A stretch of DNA of 64,000 bases from an uncultured Coriobacteriaceae bacterium. Lineage in GTDB: Bacteria > Actinomycetota > Coriobacteriia > Coriobacteriales > Atopobiaceae. The position numbers were made by a program, and so were the translations under genes. The number at the start of each line of letters is the position of its first letter. The stretch's first letter is position 1. The stretch spans positions 62,001-126,000 of the forward strand of contig CACYGL010000001.1 of assembly GCA_902773995.1 (NCBI GenBank). Direction: 5' to 3'. The notes beneath the pieces were generated by a model. The model did no database searches. It was given only the letters and a program-made list of their open reading frames with translations, and was not told where the DNA came from. This document shows positions 25,170 to 33,479 of this stretch, piece after piece.

Positions 25170-26783
25170 TTACCGTGTATTTGACGGCGTCCATTGCGTG
25201 TCGACGCTCGCGCGCGTCATCTGCTGCAGCTTAAGGCTTGCATCGCTCTCCGTGTCGGTATCCATGATGATGAGCAGATTGTCCAAAGCCATGATGCGCG
25301 TGCTCCCCGTGGGGACGATTTCCTGTCCCGCACGCTCAACCGTCACCACGCGCACGTTGTCTGGCCAGGGAATATCGCGGATGAGCATGTTCTCGATGCG
25401 CGCGCCCGCGCCTACCGCATAGGTATGGAGGATCTTCTCGCCAGCTTCGCCGTTGACCATGGGGTCGTCAGGCGTCACGCCCAGGAGTTTGGCAAGCAGG
25501 TGCTCATAGAAGGGGTCGACGCGAAGGACGTTTGCGGTGACGTATGCAAGGATTGCCACGATGGACACGGAGAGCAGCGAGTCGAGTGACCCCGTGAGCT
25601 CAAAGACGAGCACCACGGCGGTCACAGGGGCCCTCACAACGCCGGAGAAGCATCCTGCCACACCCAATGCCACAAAGTTCACGACATAGGCCTGGGGAAG
25701 GCCCAAGGCGTTGATGGCAATGACCCCAAAAAGCCCGCCCACAAGAGACCCCATGGCAACTAGCGGGAAGAGCGTGCCGCCTGGCGCCCCAGAGGCAAAG
25801 CATATGGTCGTGAAGAGGTACTTGCCAAGGAGAAGGCTCATGATGGTCCACCAGGTGAGGCCGCCCGTTTGCTGGATGGTCTCAACAATGGCATCGCCAC
25901 CGCACATGAGCTGGGGAAACGTGAACGCTACTACACCAGCAAGCGCAAACGGGATGGCAAGGCGCGCATACGGCAGGTGACGCTGGATCTTGTCATAGCA
26001 ACGTTGAGCAAAGAACATGCCGCTGTTGTGAAGGGCTCCCAGGACGCCGCATGCAAGGCCGAGAACAATGACGAGCGCGTAGTCGATGTGTGGAAGGTCG
26101 GCCGCAAAGGAGAGGCTGAGAACCGGCCGCACCCCCAGCACCTGCGAGACGAGAAAGTCCGAGACGACCGACGCCGTCATGACCGAGATGATAAGCGGTG
26201 CGCTGAACTGCTTGTGGATTTCCTCGACAGCAAAGAGGACGCCCGTGAGCGGCGCGTGGAAGGCCGCGGACATACCGGCCGCGGCCCCACAGGTGACGAG
26301 CAGGCGCTCCTCTCCCCTTCCGCGCTTAAGCGTGCGGGCGACTGCCTTGCCGGACATGCCTCCAAGCTGAACGGATGGTCCTTCTCGCCCTAAAGAGAGT
26401 CCGGCAAAGGCGCAGAGCGTACCCTCGGCGAACTTCGCCGCGATAACACGGTGCCAGGGCATGTCGATGCGTCCGATGACCTCAGCGTCTACCTGAGGAA
26501 TGCCACTCCCCTGCGTATAGGGCTCCCACAGCAGGAGCTTCGAAACCACAACGAGCAAAACGGCGAGAATGGCGAACCATGCGGCAACGAGGATGGCATG
26601 ACCGGCAAAGGCGCTCGTAATGGAGCGCAGGCCCTTCTCGGCAAGGGAGAGGGCGAGGCGATAGAGGGTCACGACGCCGCCACCGAGAAGTCCCGCGAGC
26701 GCACCCTCACCCACTAGGTTGACTTGGAACCTCCGCGAGAGGCGACGCCCCACCGAGAGCTTGCGCGCCGCTCGCTCTGTCAT
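25170..26783 (-). CDS. ClC family chloride channel/antiporter with TrkA-C domain
   Basis: About 537 residues. The ClC selectivity motifs are present: GSGIPQ (~93), GREGPSVQLG (~140, including the gating Glu) and SGAPGGTLFPLVAMG (~350). More than ten hydrophobic helices are seen. The C-terminal ~80 residues form a TrkA-C/RCK-C regulatory domain (ARIENMLIRDIPWPDNVRVV, DNLLIIMDTD). Proteins of this type exchange chloride or fluoride for protons and aid acid or halide tolerance. The ATG at 26783 is chosen; an upstream in-frame start at 26804 would add 7 residues. Confidence 0.9.
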   Translation of the reverse strand: MTERAARKLSVGRRLSRRFQVNLVGEGALAGLLGGGVVTLYRLALSLAEKGLRSITSAFAGHAILVAAWFAILAVLLVVVSKLLLWEPYTQGSGIPQVDAEVIGRIDMPWHRVIAAKFAEGTLCAFAGLSLGREGPSVQLGGMSGKAVARTLKRGRGEERLLVTCGAAAGMSAAFHAPLTGVLFAVEEIHKQFSAPLIISVMTASVVSDFLVSQVLGVRPVLSLSFAADLPHIDYALVIVLGLACGVLGALHNSGMFFAQRCYDKIQRHLPYARLAIPFALAGVVAFTFPQLMCGGDAIVETIQQTGGLTWWTIMSLLLGKYLFTTICFASGAPGGTLFPLVAMGSLVGGLFGVIAINALGLPQAYVVNFVALGVAGCFSGVVRAPVTAVVLVFELTGSLDSLLSVSIVAILAYVTANVLRVDPFYEHLLAKLLGVTPDDPMVNGEAGEKILHTYAVGAGARIENMLIRDIPWPDNVRVVTVERAGQEIVPTGSTRIMALDNLLIIMDTDTESDASLKLQQMTRASVDTQWTPSNTR

Positions 26784-26878
26784 GCACCAACCACCGCTTT
26801 CCACGCATACATGTCTAAGGAAGTATTCAACAGCTTACTCCAATGCGAGAGGAGTATGTCGCGGCCAGATACAGAAAC

Positions 26879-26901
26879 GCGCCCCTGCAGTGCAGGGGCG
26901 C
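26879..26901 (-). terminator. Terminator after the NlpC/P60 gene
   Basis: GCGCCCCTGCA (26879-26889) and TGCAGGGGCGC (26891-26901) form a perfect 11-bp palindrome. On the minus strand it is followed by GTTTCTGT. It lies between the NlpC/P60 and ClC genes. Confidence 0.75.
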
Positions 26902-26928
26902 GCAAGCATCAATGACGTGCAGATGGGA

Positions 26929-28131
26929 CTAGTAGGAACCGCCACCGTAGAAGCCGTAGATGGGGCCAACGATAACGCCCGAGGACGGGTTGGCGGCGTG
27001 GACGATCTGGCCGTTGCCAAGGTAGATGCCAACATGGCTGCCGCCGTACTCAAAGACGAGGTCGCCATAGGAGAGCTGGTCCGTGCTCGTCTTCCAGCCG
27101 CCGCTGGCCTTGATCGAGTTGATCATGGCATACGTGGTACGCCCACGGGCGTAGCCGTAGACATAGCAGACAAGTCCAGAGCAGTCGAACGCGTTGGGAC
27201 CAGAGGCACCGTAGACGTAGGGGTGGCCGACAAGCGCCAGAGCAGCAGACACACCGCCGCCAGAAGGCACGTTAGTGGTGCTGGAGCTGCTGTTGGAGCT
27301 CGAGTTGCTGCTCGAACTGGAGCTGTTGGAGTTTGAGCTGTTGGAGGAGCTGCTGCTGTTTGAGGTGTTGCTCGTGTTGCTCGAGGTGTTGCTGGTAGTT
27401 GAGTTGTCCGTGGTCGTAGTCTGAGTGGTGTCACCGCCGTTGGAGTTGATGGTCTCCTGCGTCTGAATGGCCTGGACAACGGTAGTTACCGAGTTGGACT
27501 CCTGGGACTCTGCAGCCTCGGCTGCCTCTGCGGCAAGCTGCGCCTGCACCTCCTCGTTAAGCGAGTCGTAGTAGGCCTGCGCCTCTGCCACTTGGTTCTG
27601 GTAGTCAGACGTCTGCGACTGGAGGCTGTCAACCTGGGCCTGCTGATCGGCCTGCTGCTGCTCAAGGTCGCTCTTCTGCTGCTCGAGCTGGTTGGAGAGC
27701 GCCTGAACCTCGGAGATGGCCGCGGCGTCAGACTCGGAGACCTTGTCGAGGTAGTAGATGTTGGACGAGAGCTCCTCGAAGGAGGCGGACGAGAGGATGA
27801 GGTCGAGCGCGCTTGAAGAGCCGGACTTGTACGAGCTCTTCATACGAGCTCCCAGCTCTTGGCGCTTCTCGTCCAGCTGGGTCTGGGTGTCGGAAATCTG
27901 CTGCTCGGTATCTGCGATGCTATAGGTGGTCTGCTCGAGCTCGGAAGTGGCCGAGGAAAGCTGATCCTGCAGGGAGGAGAGCGTGGAGCCCAGCGAGTCG
28001 AGCTTGGCGGAGGCAGCAGAGAGGTCATCCTCGGGGCTTGCCATGGCAACGGTGGGCGCAACGGTGAGCGCGCAGGGCGTGGCGAGGGCAAGAACCAATC
28101 CGGCAGTGATGATGCATCTTGCGTGGGTCAT
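26929..28131 (-). CDS. Secreted NlpC/P60 peptidoglycan hydrolase with coiled-coil domain
   Basis: 400 residues. A signal peptide (~1-31, IITAGLVLALATPCALTV, cleavage after AMA) leads into a long coiled coil (~35-190) rich in Gln, Glu and Ser. A Ser/Asn/Thr low-complexity linker (~215-285) follows, then the NlpC/P60 domain with catalytic Cys317 (AFDCSGLVCYVYG), His366 (GGSHVGIYLG) and His378 (IVHAANP). Enzymes of this RipA/CwlO-like layout cut peptide cross-links during growth and daughter-cell separation. The start at 28131 follows GAAAGGAC. A longer in-frame start at 28161 would spoil the signal peptide. The linker DNA is made of short degenerate repeats and may vary in length. Confidence 0.92.
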   Translation of the reverse strand: MTHARCIITAGLVLALATPCALTVAPTVAMASPEDDLSAASAKLDSLGSTLSSLQDQLSSATSELEQTTYSIADTEQQISDTQTQLDEKRQELGARMKSSYKSGSSSALDLILSSASFEELSSNIYYLDKVSESDAAAISEVQALSNQLEQQKSDLEQQQADQQAQVDSLQSQTSDYQNQVAEAQAYYDSLNEEVQAQLAAEAAEAAESQESNSVTTVVQAIQTQETINSNGGDTTQTTTTDNSTTSNTSSNTSNTSNSSSSSNSSNSNSSSSSSNSSSNSSSSTTNVPSGGGVSAALALVGHPYVYGASGPNAFDCSGLVCYVYGYARGRTTYAMINSIKASGGWKTSTDQLSYGDLVFEYGGSHVGIYLGNGQIVHAANPSSGVIVGPIYGFYGGGSY

Positions 28132-28224
28132 TGCGTAGTCCTTTCGACGCTTGATGAACATTCTACGTCAGGCATCGGTAAAGGGCACGGCTTTCCATAC
28201 GATGGGCAGAAGGCTCTAATGCAA

Positions 28225-28255
28225 CTTGGCCGCCCCCGTGAAGGAAGCGGCCAAG
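28225..28255 (-). terminator. Terminator-like hairpin after apt
   Basis: CTTGGCCGC (28225-28233) and GCGGCCAAG (28247-28255) are perfect 9-bp arms with a 13-base loop. On the minus strand TTGCATT follows. It would end the pgsA2-to-apt transcript. Confidence 0.6.
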
Positions 28256-28260
28256 AACGT

Positions 28261-28300
28261 TGTGATGATATAGGACTTCTTGTGGTGATATAGGACTTCC
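28261..28300. repeat. Tandem 20-bp duplication abutting the apt stop codon
   Basis: TGTGATGATATAGGACTTCT (28261-28280) is repeated as TGTGGTGATATAGGACTTCC (28281-28300) with two differences. The second copy touches the stop codon of apt. It looks like a recent small tandem duplication of 3' non-coding sequence. Confidence 0.8.
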
Positions 28301-28837
28301 CTACTTGACAGGAATGAGCGTGTAGACCTCGCGGTCGGGGTATTCCTTGGCAATGACGTCGCGGGGGTTCAGGAAGGTGAGCTCGAGGATGAACGAGAAG
28401 CCCTCGATCCGCGCGCCGGACTGCTCGACGAGCTTTGCCGTTGCCGCCGCCGTACCACCCGTGGCAACAAGGTCGTCCACAATGAGGACAACGTCGTCAG
28501 GGCTGAGGGCGTCCTTGTGGATCTGCAGCTCGTCGGTGCCGTACTCGAGCGAGTAGGACTGGGAGTAGACCTCGCGGGGAAGCTTGCCGGGCTTGCGTGC
28601 CGGGACAAAGCCCGCACCCAGCTTGTAGGCAACGGGAGCGCCAACGAGGAAGCCGCGGGCCTCGGCGCCAACGACCTTGGTGATGCCGCGGCCCAGGAAG
28701 TGGTCGGCGATGTCGTCAACGAGGTGCACAAGGCCATCGGGATCGGCGAACAGCGGCGTGATGTCCTTAAAGATGACCCCCTTCTCCGGATAGTCGGGGA
28801 TGCTCACGATGCGGCTCTCGTAGTCGAAATCAGACAC
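28301..28837 (-). CDS. apt: Adenine phosphoribosyltransferase
   Basis: 178 residues. It converts adenine and PRPP to AMP. The type I PRTase PRPP motif is VLIVDDLVATGGTAAAT. VGAEARGFLVGAPVAYKLGA, KPGKLPREV and the N-terminal PEKGVIFKDITPLF are all typical. The GTG start at 28837 has GAGGAAAGGAA upstream and fits the family length; frames further upstream are not conserved. It lies 55 bases after the MerR gene. Together with the purine permease at 20248 it gives an adenine salvage route. Confidence 0.95.
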   Translation of the reverse strand: MSDFDYESRIVSIPDYPEKGVIFKDITPLFADPDGLVHLVDDIADHFLGRGITKVVGAEARGFLVGAPVAYKLGAGFVPARKPGKLPREVYSQSYSLEYGTDELQIHKDALSPDDVVLIVDDLVATGGTAAATAKLVEQSGARIEGFSFILELTFLNPRDVIAKEYPDREVYTLIPVK

Positions 28838-28892
28838 GTGCAGTTCCTTTCCTCGGTAACTACTGTAGCTATGGCAGGGAGGGGCCCGTGGG

Positions 28893-29630
28893 CTAGCCCT
28901 CCATGTCCTTGAATGACTGGTGGACAAGCCTGCGGATGAGCTCGGTGCGCACCACGTCTGTAAGGGCGAGCATGCGCGAGAAGGCCTGCTCGAAGCGTTC
29001 GCGCGTCTCGTCCGTGACCTCGGTCTCCACTCCGCCGCCCTTCTTGGCGTAGACCACCAGCGCCTGCTCGAACATGGCAGACTCACGGTTTGCCGAGTTC
29101 ACGTACTGGCGCAGGTTCTTGGGGCCAATCCCATAGTGCCGCAGCTCGTCGCAGGTGCGAATGAGGCCAATGTCATGGCCATCCACAAGGTCGCGCCCAT
29201 GGGGAGACCGCTTGAGCGTAATGACGCCCGCCTCGGAGAGCTGTCGCACGAAGCTCACGGGGACGCCAGCAACCTCGGGCATGCGGTCGATGGGATGGAA
29301 CTTCTCGACCAGCTCCTCGTCCACGGGGCCTACGAGCGAGGCCTCGACCGCAGACTCGGCGGCTGCCGCGGGCGGCTCCCCGGCGTCTTGGCGGTCAAGC
29401 TCGTCCTTGATGATAGATAGTGGCAGGAACCTGTTCTTCTGCAGGTAGAGGATGGTTTCCAGCCGTTTGATATCACGCTGCGAATAGAGACGGTATCCCC
29501 CGGGGGTGCGGGACGGGTTGAGAAGTCCCTCGTCCTCGAGGTAGCGGACCTTCGATATGGTGAGGTCGGGATAGAGGCCCTGGAGCCGCTTCACGACCTT
29601 GCCGATGGTGAGGTATCCGGCGTCAGGCAT
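28893..29630 (-). CDS. MerR-family regulator (FtsR-like)
   Basis: 245 residues. The N-terminal MerR winged helix (~5-75) contains LTIGKVVKRLQGLYPDL, KVRYLEDEGLLNP and RTPGGYRLYSQRDIKRLE. The C-terminal half is acidic then helical, with a second MerR-like region (~115-160: SFVRQLSEAGVITLKRSPHG). There is no Cys metal or thiol-sensing site. The same layout and the place right after a GarA-type FHA gene match the actinobacterial MerR protein that in Corynebacterium (FtsR) activates ftsZ. The ATG is 3 bases after the FHA stop, so the pair is translationally coupled. Confidence 0.85.
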   Translation of the reverse strand: MPDAGYLTIGKVVKRLQGLYPDLTISKVRYLEDEGLLNPSRTPGGYRLYSQRDIKRLETILYLQKNRFLPLSIIKDELDRQDAGEPPAAAAESAVEASLVGPVDEELVEKFHPIDRMPEVAGVPVSFVRQLSEAGVITLKRSPHGRDLVDGHDIGLIRTCDELRHYGIGPKNLRQYVNSANRESAMFEQALVVYAKKGGGVETEVTDETRERFEQAFSRMLALTDVVRTELIRRLVHQSFKDMEG

Positions 29631-29633
29631 GGC

Positions 29634-30068
29634 CTAGCCCTCGGCGTCGATCCTACGCGGGCGTGCATTGGTGTGGAACACCATGCGGAACGTGCCGATC
29701 TGGATGGTGGAGCCGTCCTTGAGGGAGGCCTTGCTCACAATGGCGCCATCGACCCACGTGCCGTTGAGCGAGCCAAGATCCTCGACCGTGGCCCTCCCCT
29801 GCGGGCAGGCAGAGAGGTCCATCTTCGCATGGTGGCGCGAGACGGTCATGTCGTTCAGGAAGACGCTGTTGCGCGGGTCGCGGCCAAGAGTGATGATGGG
29901 GGCGTCGAGCTCGAACGTCTCACCAATCTGGGGACCCTTGACAATGGTCAGCGTGGGGTGGGCCGGCTTCTCCTGGGCCATGAGGTCTGGAACGGTAGCA
30001 TCTGCAGAGGGCATGCGGAAAATCTCCGTTGCCCCCATGTCGGTGGCGTGGTTGTTGGTGGGCTGCAT
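29634..30068 (-). CDS. FHA-domain protein (GarA-like)
   Basis: 144 residues: a short Thr-containing N-terminus (1-45) and one FHA domain (~47-135). The domain has ITLGRDPRNSVFLND, VSRHHAK and LGSLNGTWVDG, the phosphothreonine-binding loop residues. GarA/OdhI proteins have this layout; when a kinase phosphorylates the N-terminal Thr they switch off 2-oxoglutarate metabolism. The N-terminal ATEIFRMP stretch resembles the region around the GarA phospho-site, but the canonical ETTS is not exact, so a similar switch is only inferred. GAGGGGAG precedes the ATG. Confidence 0.85.
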   Translation of the reverse strand: MQPTNNHATDMGATEIFRMPSADATVPDLMAQEKPAHPTLTIVKGPQIGETFELDAPIITLGRDPRNSVFLNDMTVSRHHAKMDLSACPQGRATVEDLGSLNGTWVDGAIVSKASLKDGSTIQIGTFRMVFHTNARPRRIDAEG

Positions 30069-30110
30069 CGAATCTCCCCTCGAGTAAACCTTACTCTCTC
30101 ATGATACCGC

Positions 30111-30488
30111 TTACCTGCAGGCCACGCAGTCCATCTCGACGAGCGCACCAAGAGGAAGGGCAGACACCGCAACCACCGAGCGCGAGGGCGCGGGCTGCGG
30201 GAAGCGCTGTGCAAAGACCTTGTCCATCGCCTCAAAATCCTCGATGCGGGACAGGTAGACGGTGGTCTGCGCAACATCCGAGAGCGAGCAGCCCACCTCG
30301 GCGAGAATGGCTTCGATGATGTCGATGACGCGCGACGTCTGCGTTGTGACGGAGGCGCCTACGATGGTCTTGCCGTCTGATCCCACGGGGAGCTGTCCCG
30401 ATGTGTAGACAAACCTCCCAGCCGTTGTGCCCTGCGAGCAGGAGCCGTAGGCATCTGGCGCCTGGGCCGCGTTGATCGCGTACTTCAT
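30111..30488 (-). CDS. ridA: RidA family enamine/imine deaminase
   Basis: 125 residues of the YjgF/YER057c/UK114 family: the N-terminus pairs QGTTAGRFVYTSGQLPV with a central EVGCSLSDVAQTTVYL and ends in PSRSVVAVSALPLGALVEMD. The conserved Arg (PSRS) and terminal Glu are present. RidA hydrolyses reactive 2-aminoacrylate made by pyridoxal-phosphate enzymes. It lies 9 bases after the GcvT-like gene and 42 before the FHA gene, in the same minus-strand operon. Confidence 0.92.
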   Translation of the reverse strand: MKYAINAAQAPDAYGSCSQGTTAGRFVYTSGQLPVGSDGKTIVGASVTTQTSRVIDIIEAILAEVGCSLSDVAQTTVYLSRIEDFEAMDKVFAQRFPQPAPSRSVVAVSALPLGALVEMDCVACR

Positions 30489-30497
30489 CTGACCTCC

Positions 30498-31391
30498 CTA
30501 CCCTTCCAGGATTCCACGTGCGCCGACAAAGTCATTCCCACGACGCAGGAGTCCCCACGCACGCAGGTTCTGCTCCGCTATCTCTACCACGTCTGTGGAG
30601 TCGAGCCTCTGCGACCAGGGGAGTTGCGACCAGGTGCCCAGCACGGCGGCACGACCCACAGGCTCGACCCAGGTAAAGGAAAGGAGGCTTCGCCACATCA
30701 CGCGTGCGGCTGTCTTTGGAACGAGAAGCACGTAGGCGGGCACGCCTCCGGCAATGTCCACCGGCATGCCCATCAGGAGCGCGGGGATGTGGCCATCAAG
30801 CGTCACGCTCTCGACGGCGCCTCGCGCAGGAAGCGCACGGGCCGCAGAAGGAAGGTAGTCTGCCAGGAGCTCGTTTGCCCGGGCGCCCATGATGAGCAGC
30901 GGCACGAGCATGCCGCTTGCCTCCTCGACGGAGGTTCCCTCATAGGGCGCGTTTCCGTTGCTGCTCACCTGCGAGAGGAACGTGAGCCAGCCTGCCACCA
31001 CAGATCCCCTGCGCGTGGGGTCGAGCAGCACGTACTCATGCGTTCCCGTGCGTGCGAGAAGCGCGACTGAGGTTATGGCGCCGTCACCTGTGAGCGCCGG
31101 CTCGAAGGCACACTGGCCAACACGCAGCTTGCGCGCGCAGAACGCCGCCTCGCAGAGTTCCTGCGGATGTGCACCAGAGACCAGCCGATACGTTGCGCCG
31201 GTAAGATCTGAGATCACCGCCCCCTCGAGCGCAAGGTCGAGTGGCTGCTCGTGCGCATACGATGCGGGATAGGTAAGTCCGGTGTCCTCGGCGCGATCAA
31301 AGCTCACACCAAGGGCAAGGTGCTCCTCGTAAAGTTCTCCTCGCACCGTCCGGGACGCATGGCCGCTCCCCTGCTCACGCTCGTCTGCCAC
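30498..31391 (-). CDS. GcvT/YgfZ-like folate-binding-fold protein, function unknown
   Basis: 297 residues starting at GTG 31391, with AAGGAGGCTCTT upstream. The first half follows the pattern of the aminomethyltransferase fold: FDRAEDTGLTYPASY, then LTGATYRLVSGAHPQELCE, then a segment ending ARTGTHEYVLLDP, like the YgfZ/GcvT folate-binding domain. A GVPAYVLLVPKTAARVMW segment and a GLLRRGNDFVGARGILE end fit the second half. No glycine-cleavage genes are nearby and the YgfZ Cys motif is not evident. It may be a diverged enzyme or a tetrahydrofolate-binding protein. Family placement is by pattern only. Confidence 0.5.
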   Translation of the reverse strand: MADEREQGSGHASRTVRGELYEEHLALGVSFDRAEDTGLTYPASYAHEQPLDLALEGAVISDLTGATYRLVSGAHPQELCEAAFCARKLRVGQCAFEPALTGDGAITSVALLARTGTHEYVLLDPTRRGSVVAGWLTFLSQVSSNGNAPYEGTSVEEASGMLVPLLIMGARANELLADYLPSAARALPARGAVESVTLDGHIPALLMGMPVDIAGGVPAYVLLVPKTAARVMWRSLLSFTWVEPVGRAAVLGTWSQLPWSQRLDSTDVVEIAEQNLRAWGLLRRGNDFVGARGILEG

Positions 31392-31440
31392 AAGAGCCTC
31401 CTTCTGGCGCCAAGTCTACAGGCACCGTTTGCATTGTCCA

Positions 31441-32589
31441 CTATGCGGCATACCCATAGAGGGGCAAGGTGAACACGTTCACGCGAGGATTGTTGTCCAA
31501 GGTGAGGCGAGCCGTATAGTGGACGCTCCCCGCCGTCCTGCCATCCTGCGTCCAGGTTGTTGACCCAACGAGCTGCCCGTCTTCAACCAGGAGGTTGCGC
31601 TGGAGCATGGTCGTGCTAAAGGAGAGGCTCCCACCCTGCGGCCACGTGATGGCGCTTTCGTCATCTGTTGCCATGACCTTGCAGGTCATGGCAAAGTTGT
31701 CGGCATAGGGCCTCACGCCCACAATCCACGAGCTCTTGGCCACAGGGGTCTGCTTGAAGTTCGAGTACGCCCAGTTGAGAAGCGACACCGTGTCGGTAAA
31801 GCGACCGGAGCTGGTCTGTGCACCAAGAACGCAGGTGAAGAGCTCCACGCCATTGCGCTGGCAGGCCCCGAGGAAGGCAGCACTGCCCGCAACGTAGCCG
31901 GTCTTGATGCCGCGAATCCCCTTGTAGGTCCCAAGGAGCTCGTCTGTCGAGTAGAACGTCTTCTGCGTCCCGGCCACGCTCACGGTTATCGAGCGTGTGT
32001 GCACGGTGCCGGCGATAAACGGGTACTCAGAGAGGGCCACCCTGCCCATAAGTGCCAGGTCAGAGACGGTGGAGTAGTGCCCGTCCTCGTCCAGGCCATG
32101 CGGGTTCATGAAGTGGGTGTTGGTCATGCCCAGTTCTTGGGCCTTCTCGTTCATGAGCTCGACAAAGGCATCCTCTGAGCCGGCGACGTTAAGGGCAATG
32201 TTCTCTGCGGCGTCGTTTGCCGAGTAGATGAGCATCACGCGGAGAAGCTCGCGCAGCGTGGGGGTGTCACCCTCCACAAAGCCTGCGGTCTGGGAATCCG
32301 CGCCCAGGTCGGTTGCGTGAATCTGACACGGAGTGTCAAGGTCGATGCCTGAGTCGAGGGCGACCATGGCAGTCATAACCTTAGTGATGGACGCCATGGG
32401 CATCTGCGTGTCCGCGTTCTTCTCGTAAAGCACGTTGCCGGCAGAATCCTCGACGATGGCGCACTGGGCCTCGCTCAGGACGGGGTCAGAGATGCCCGTC
32501 TCGTCGGCGTGAGCCACTTGAGGAAGTGCGAGGAACAGCGCAAGGACGAGAAGTGCCGCTGCAGCGGTCTGCTTTCGTTGAGAGGTCAC
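31441..32589 (-). CDS. D-alanyl-D-alanine carboxypeptidase (class A PBP5-like)
   Basis: 382 residues. The signal peptide is residues 1-28 (AAALLVLALFLALPQVAHA). Serine-peptidase motifs are Ser67-x-x-Lys70 (MASITKV), SANDAAEN (~125) and GIKTGYV (~235). It removes the terminal D-Ala of peptidoglycan stem peptides. The C-terminal ~100 residues form a beta-rich domain, but there is no obvious amphipathic membrane anchor. The GTG start overlaps the stop of the upstream phosphatidyltransferase gene by four bases. Confidence 0.92.
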   Translation of the reverse strand: MTSQRKQTAAAALLVLALFLALPQVAHADETGISDPVLSEAQCAIVEDSAGNVLYEKNADTQMPMASITKVMTAMVALDSGIDLDTPCQIHATDLGADSQTAGFVEGDTPTLRELLRVMLIYSANDAAENIALNVAGSEDAFVELMNEKAQELGMTNTHFMNPHGLDEDGHYSTVSDLALMGRVALSEYPFIAGTVHTRSITVSVAGTQKTFYSTDELLGTYKGIRGIKTGYVAGSAAFLGACQRNGVELFTCVLGAQTSSGRFTDTVSLLNWAYSNFKQTPVAKSSWIVGVRPYADNFAMTCKVMATDDESAITWPQGGSLSFSTTMLQRNLLVEDGQLVGSTTWTQDGRTAGSVHYTARLTLDNNPRVNVFTLPLYGYAA

Positions 32590-33323
32590 TTGTCCTTCTC
32601 CCCCTCCTGCTCAGAAAGCGCCTCGCGACGAATCTGAATGCCCTCGCGGGTGTAGATGACTGCGGTTGTTATCGAGCAAACAAGGCCGGCATAGACAAAG
32701 AAGATGCCCAGAGCGGCAGGCTGTGCGTTGAGCCCGGGGAGCCAGGAAACGTTAGCCAGACCCAGCCCAGGCACAACGGGGGCTCCTAGCAGGAGGTCGC
32801 AGAAGCCAAACATAAGAAGTGCCGTGGTGACCTTACCTATGTAGACCACGTCAACAGGGCGACGGCGGTACTTCTGCAGGATGAGCGCGCCAATTCCCAG
32901 GTAGCAGTCTCGGCCAATGACGAGCACCGCGACCCACACCGGCAGCTCGCCGGTGAGAACTATGGCTAGCACGCCGGTGAAGAGCAGAACGCGGTCCATA
33001 ATGGGGTCCATGACCTTGCCAAGCCAGCTCACGGTTTGGGTGCGGCGGGCGACCTGGCCATCCAGGAAGTCCGTCACGGCCGCGATGGCATAGAAGCAAA
33101 GTGCCAATACTCGGTTGGTGCCACGCACAAAGAGTACGAGAAAGGCAATCGTGAGGGCTAGGCGGCATGCCGTGATAACGTTGGCCACGGTGAGAATCTT
33201 GAACGAGGGGTTGTCTGGCGTCCCTACCGGCGCGGTGGTGGTACCCGCACGTTGGGCGGACTCGGCGTCCGAGTCGGTCACGCTCCTGATCTGGGAACCC
33301 AAGTTCTCGAGTTTTCTTGCCAC
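32586..33323 (-). CDS. Second CDP-alcohol phosphatidyltransferase
   Basis: About 245 residues. The CDP-alcohol signature is complete: FLDGQVARR, then VSWLGKVMDPIMDRVL. Six hydrophobic helices follow a ~45-residue hydrophilic N-terminus. It is a paralogue of PgsA at 6676; the alcohol acceptor (glycerol-phosphate, inositol-phosphate or cardiolipin-type) cannot be told from motifs alone. GTG 33323 is chosen because AAGGG lies 8 bases upstream; a TTG at 33344 would add 7 residues. In mycobacteria a pgsA paralogue (pgsA2) also heads the operon containing garA and the MerR gene. Confidence 0.85.
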   Translation of the reverse strand: MARKLENLGSQIRSVTDSDAESAQRAGTTTAPVGTPDNPSFKILTVANVITACRLALTIAFLVLFVRGTNRVLALCFYAIAAVTDFLDGQVARRTQTVSWLGKVMDPIMDRVLLFTGVLAIVLTGELPVWVAVLVIGRDCYLGIGALILQKYRRRPVDVVYIGKVTTALLMFGFCDLLLGAPVVPGLGLANVSWLPGLNAQPAALGIFFVYAGLVCSITTAVIYTREGIQIRREALSEQEGEKDK

Positions 33324-33356
33324 AGCACTGCCCTTCTGGCGCAATCCAATCCGGCA

Positions 33357-33395
33357 ATCCGCACACGTGCGGATGCCCCTGAAGTCCTCATACTA
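33357..33395 (-). promoter_or_regulatory. Candidate promoter and palindromic operator before the second pgsA-type gene
   Basis: On the minus strand TAGTAT (33390-33395) is a good -10, but no clear -35 is seen. About 15 bases downstream lies ATCCGCAC-AC-GTGCGGAT (33357-33374), a perfect 8-bp inverted repeat placed where a repressor would sit on the start point. Confidence 0.4.
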
Positions 33396-33479
33396 CCCCA
33401 AATGCACGGTCCCTCCGCCTTTTCGCCAGTGACCCCAAAACCTGACCAGACCGCGATACCCTCATCCAGATGAGCCTGA

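Noticed and set aside
27250-27480. Short tandem repeats resembling an array
   Set aside because: They encode the Ser/Asn/Thr linker of the NlpC/P60 protein in frame; no spacers, so not CRISPR.
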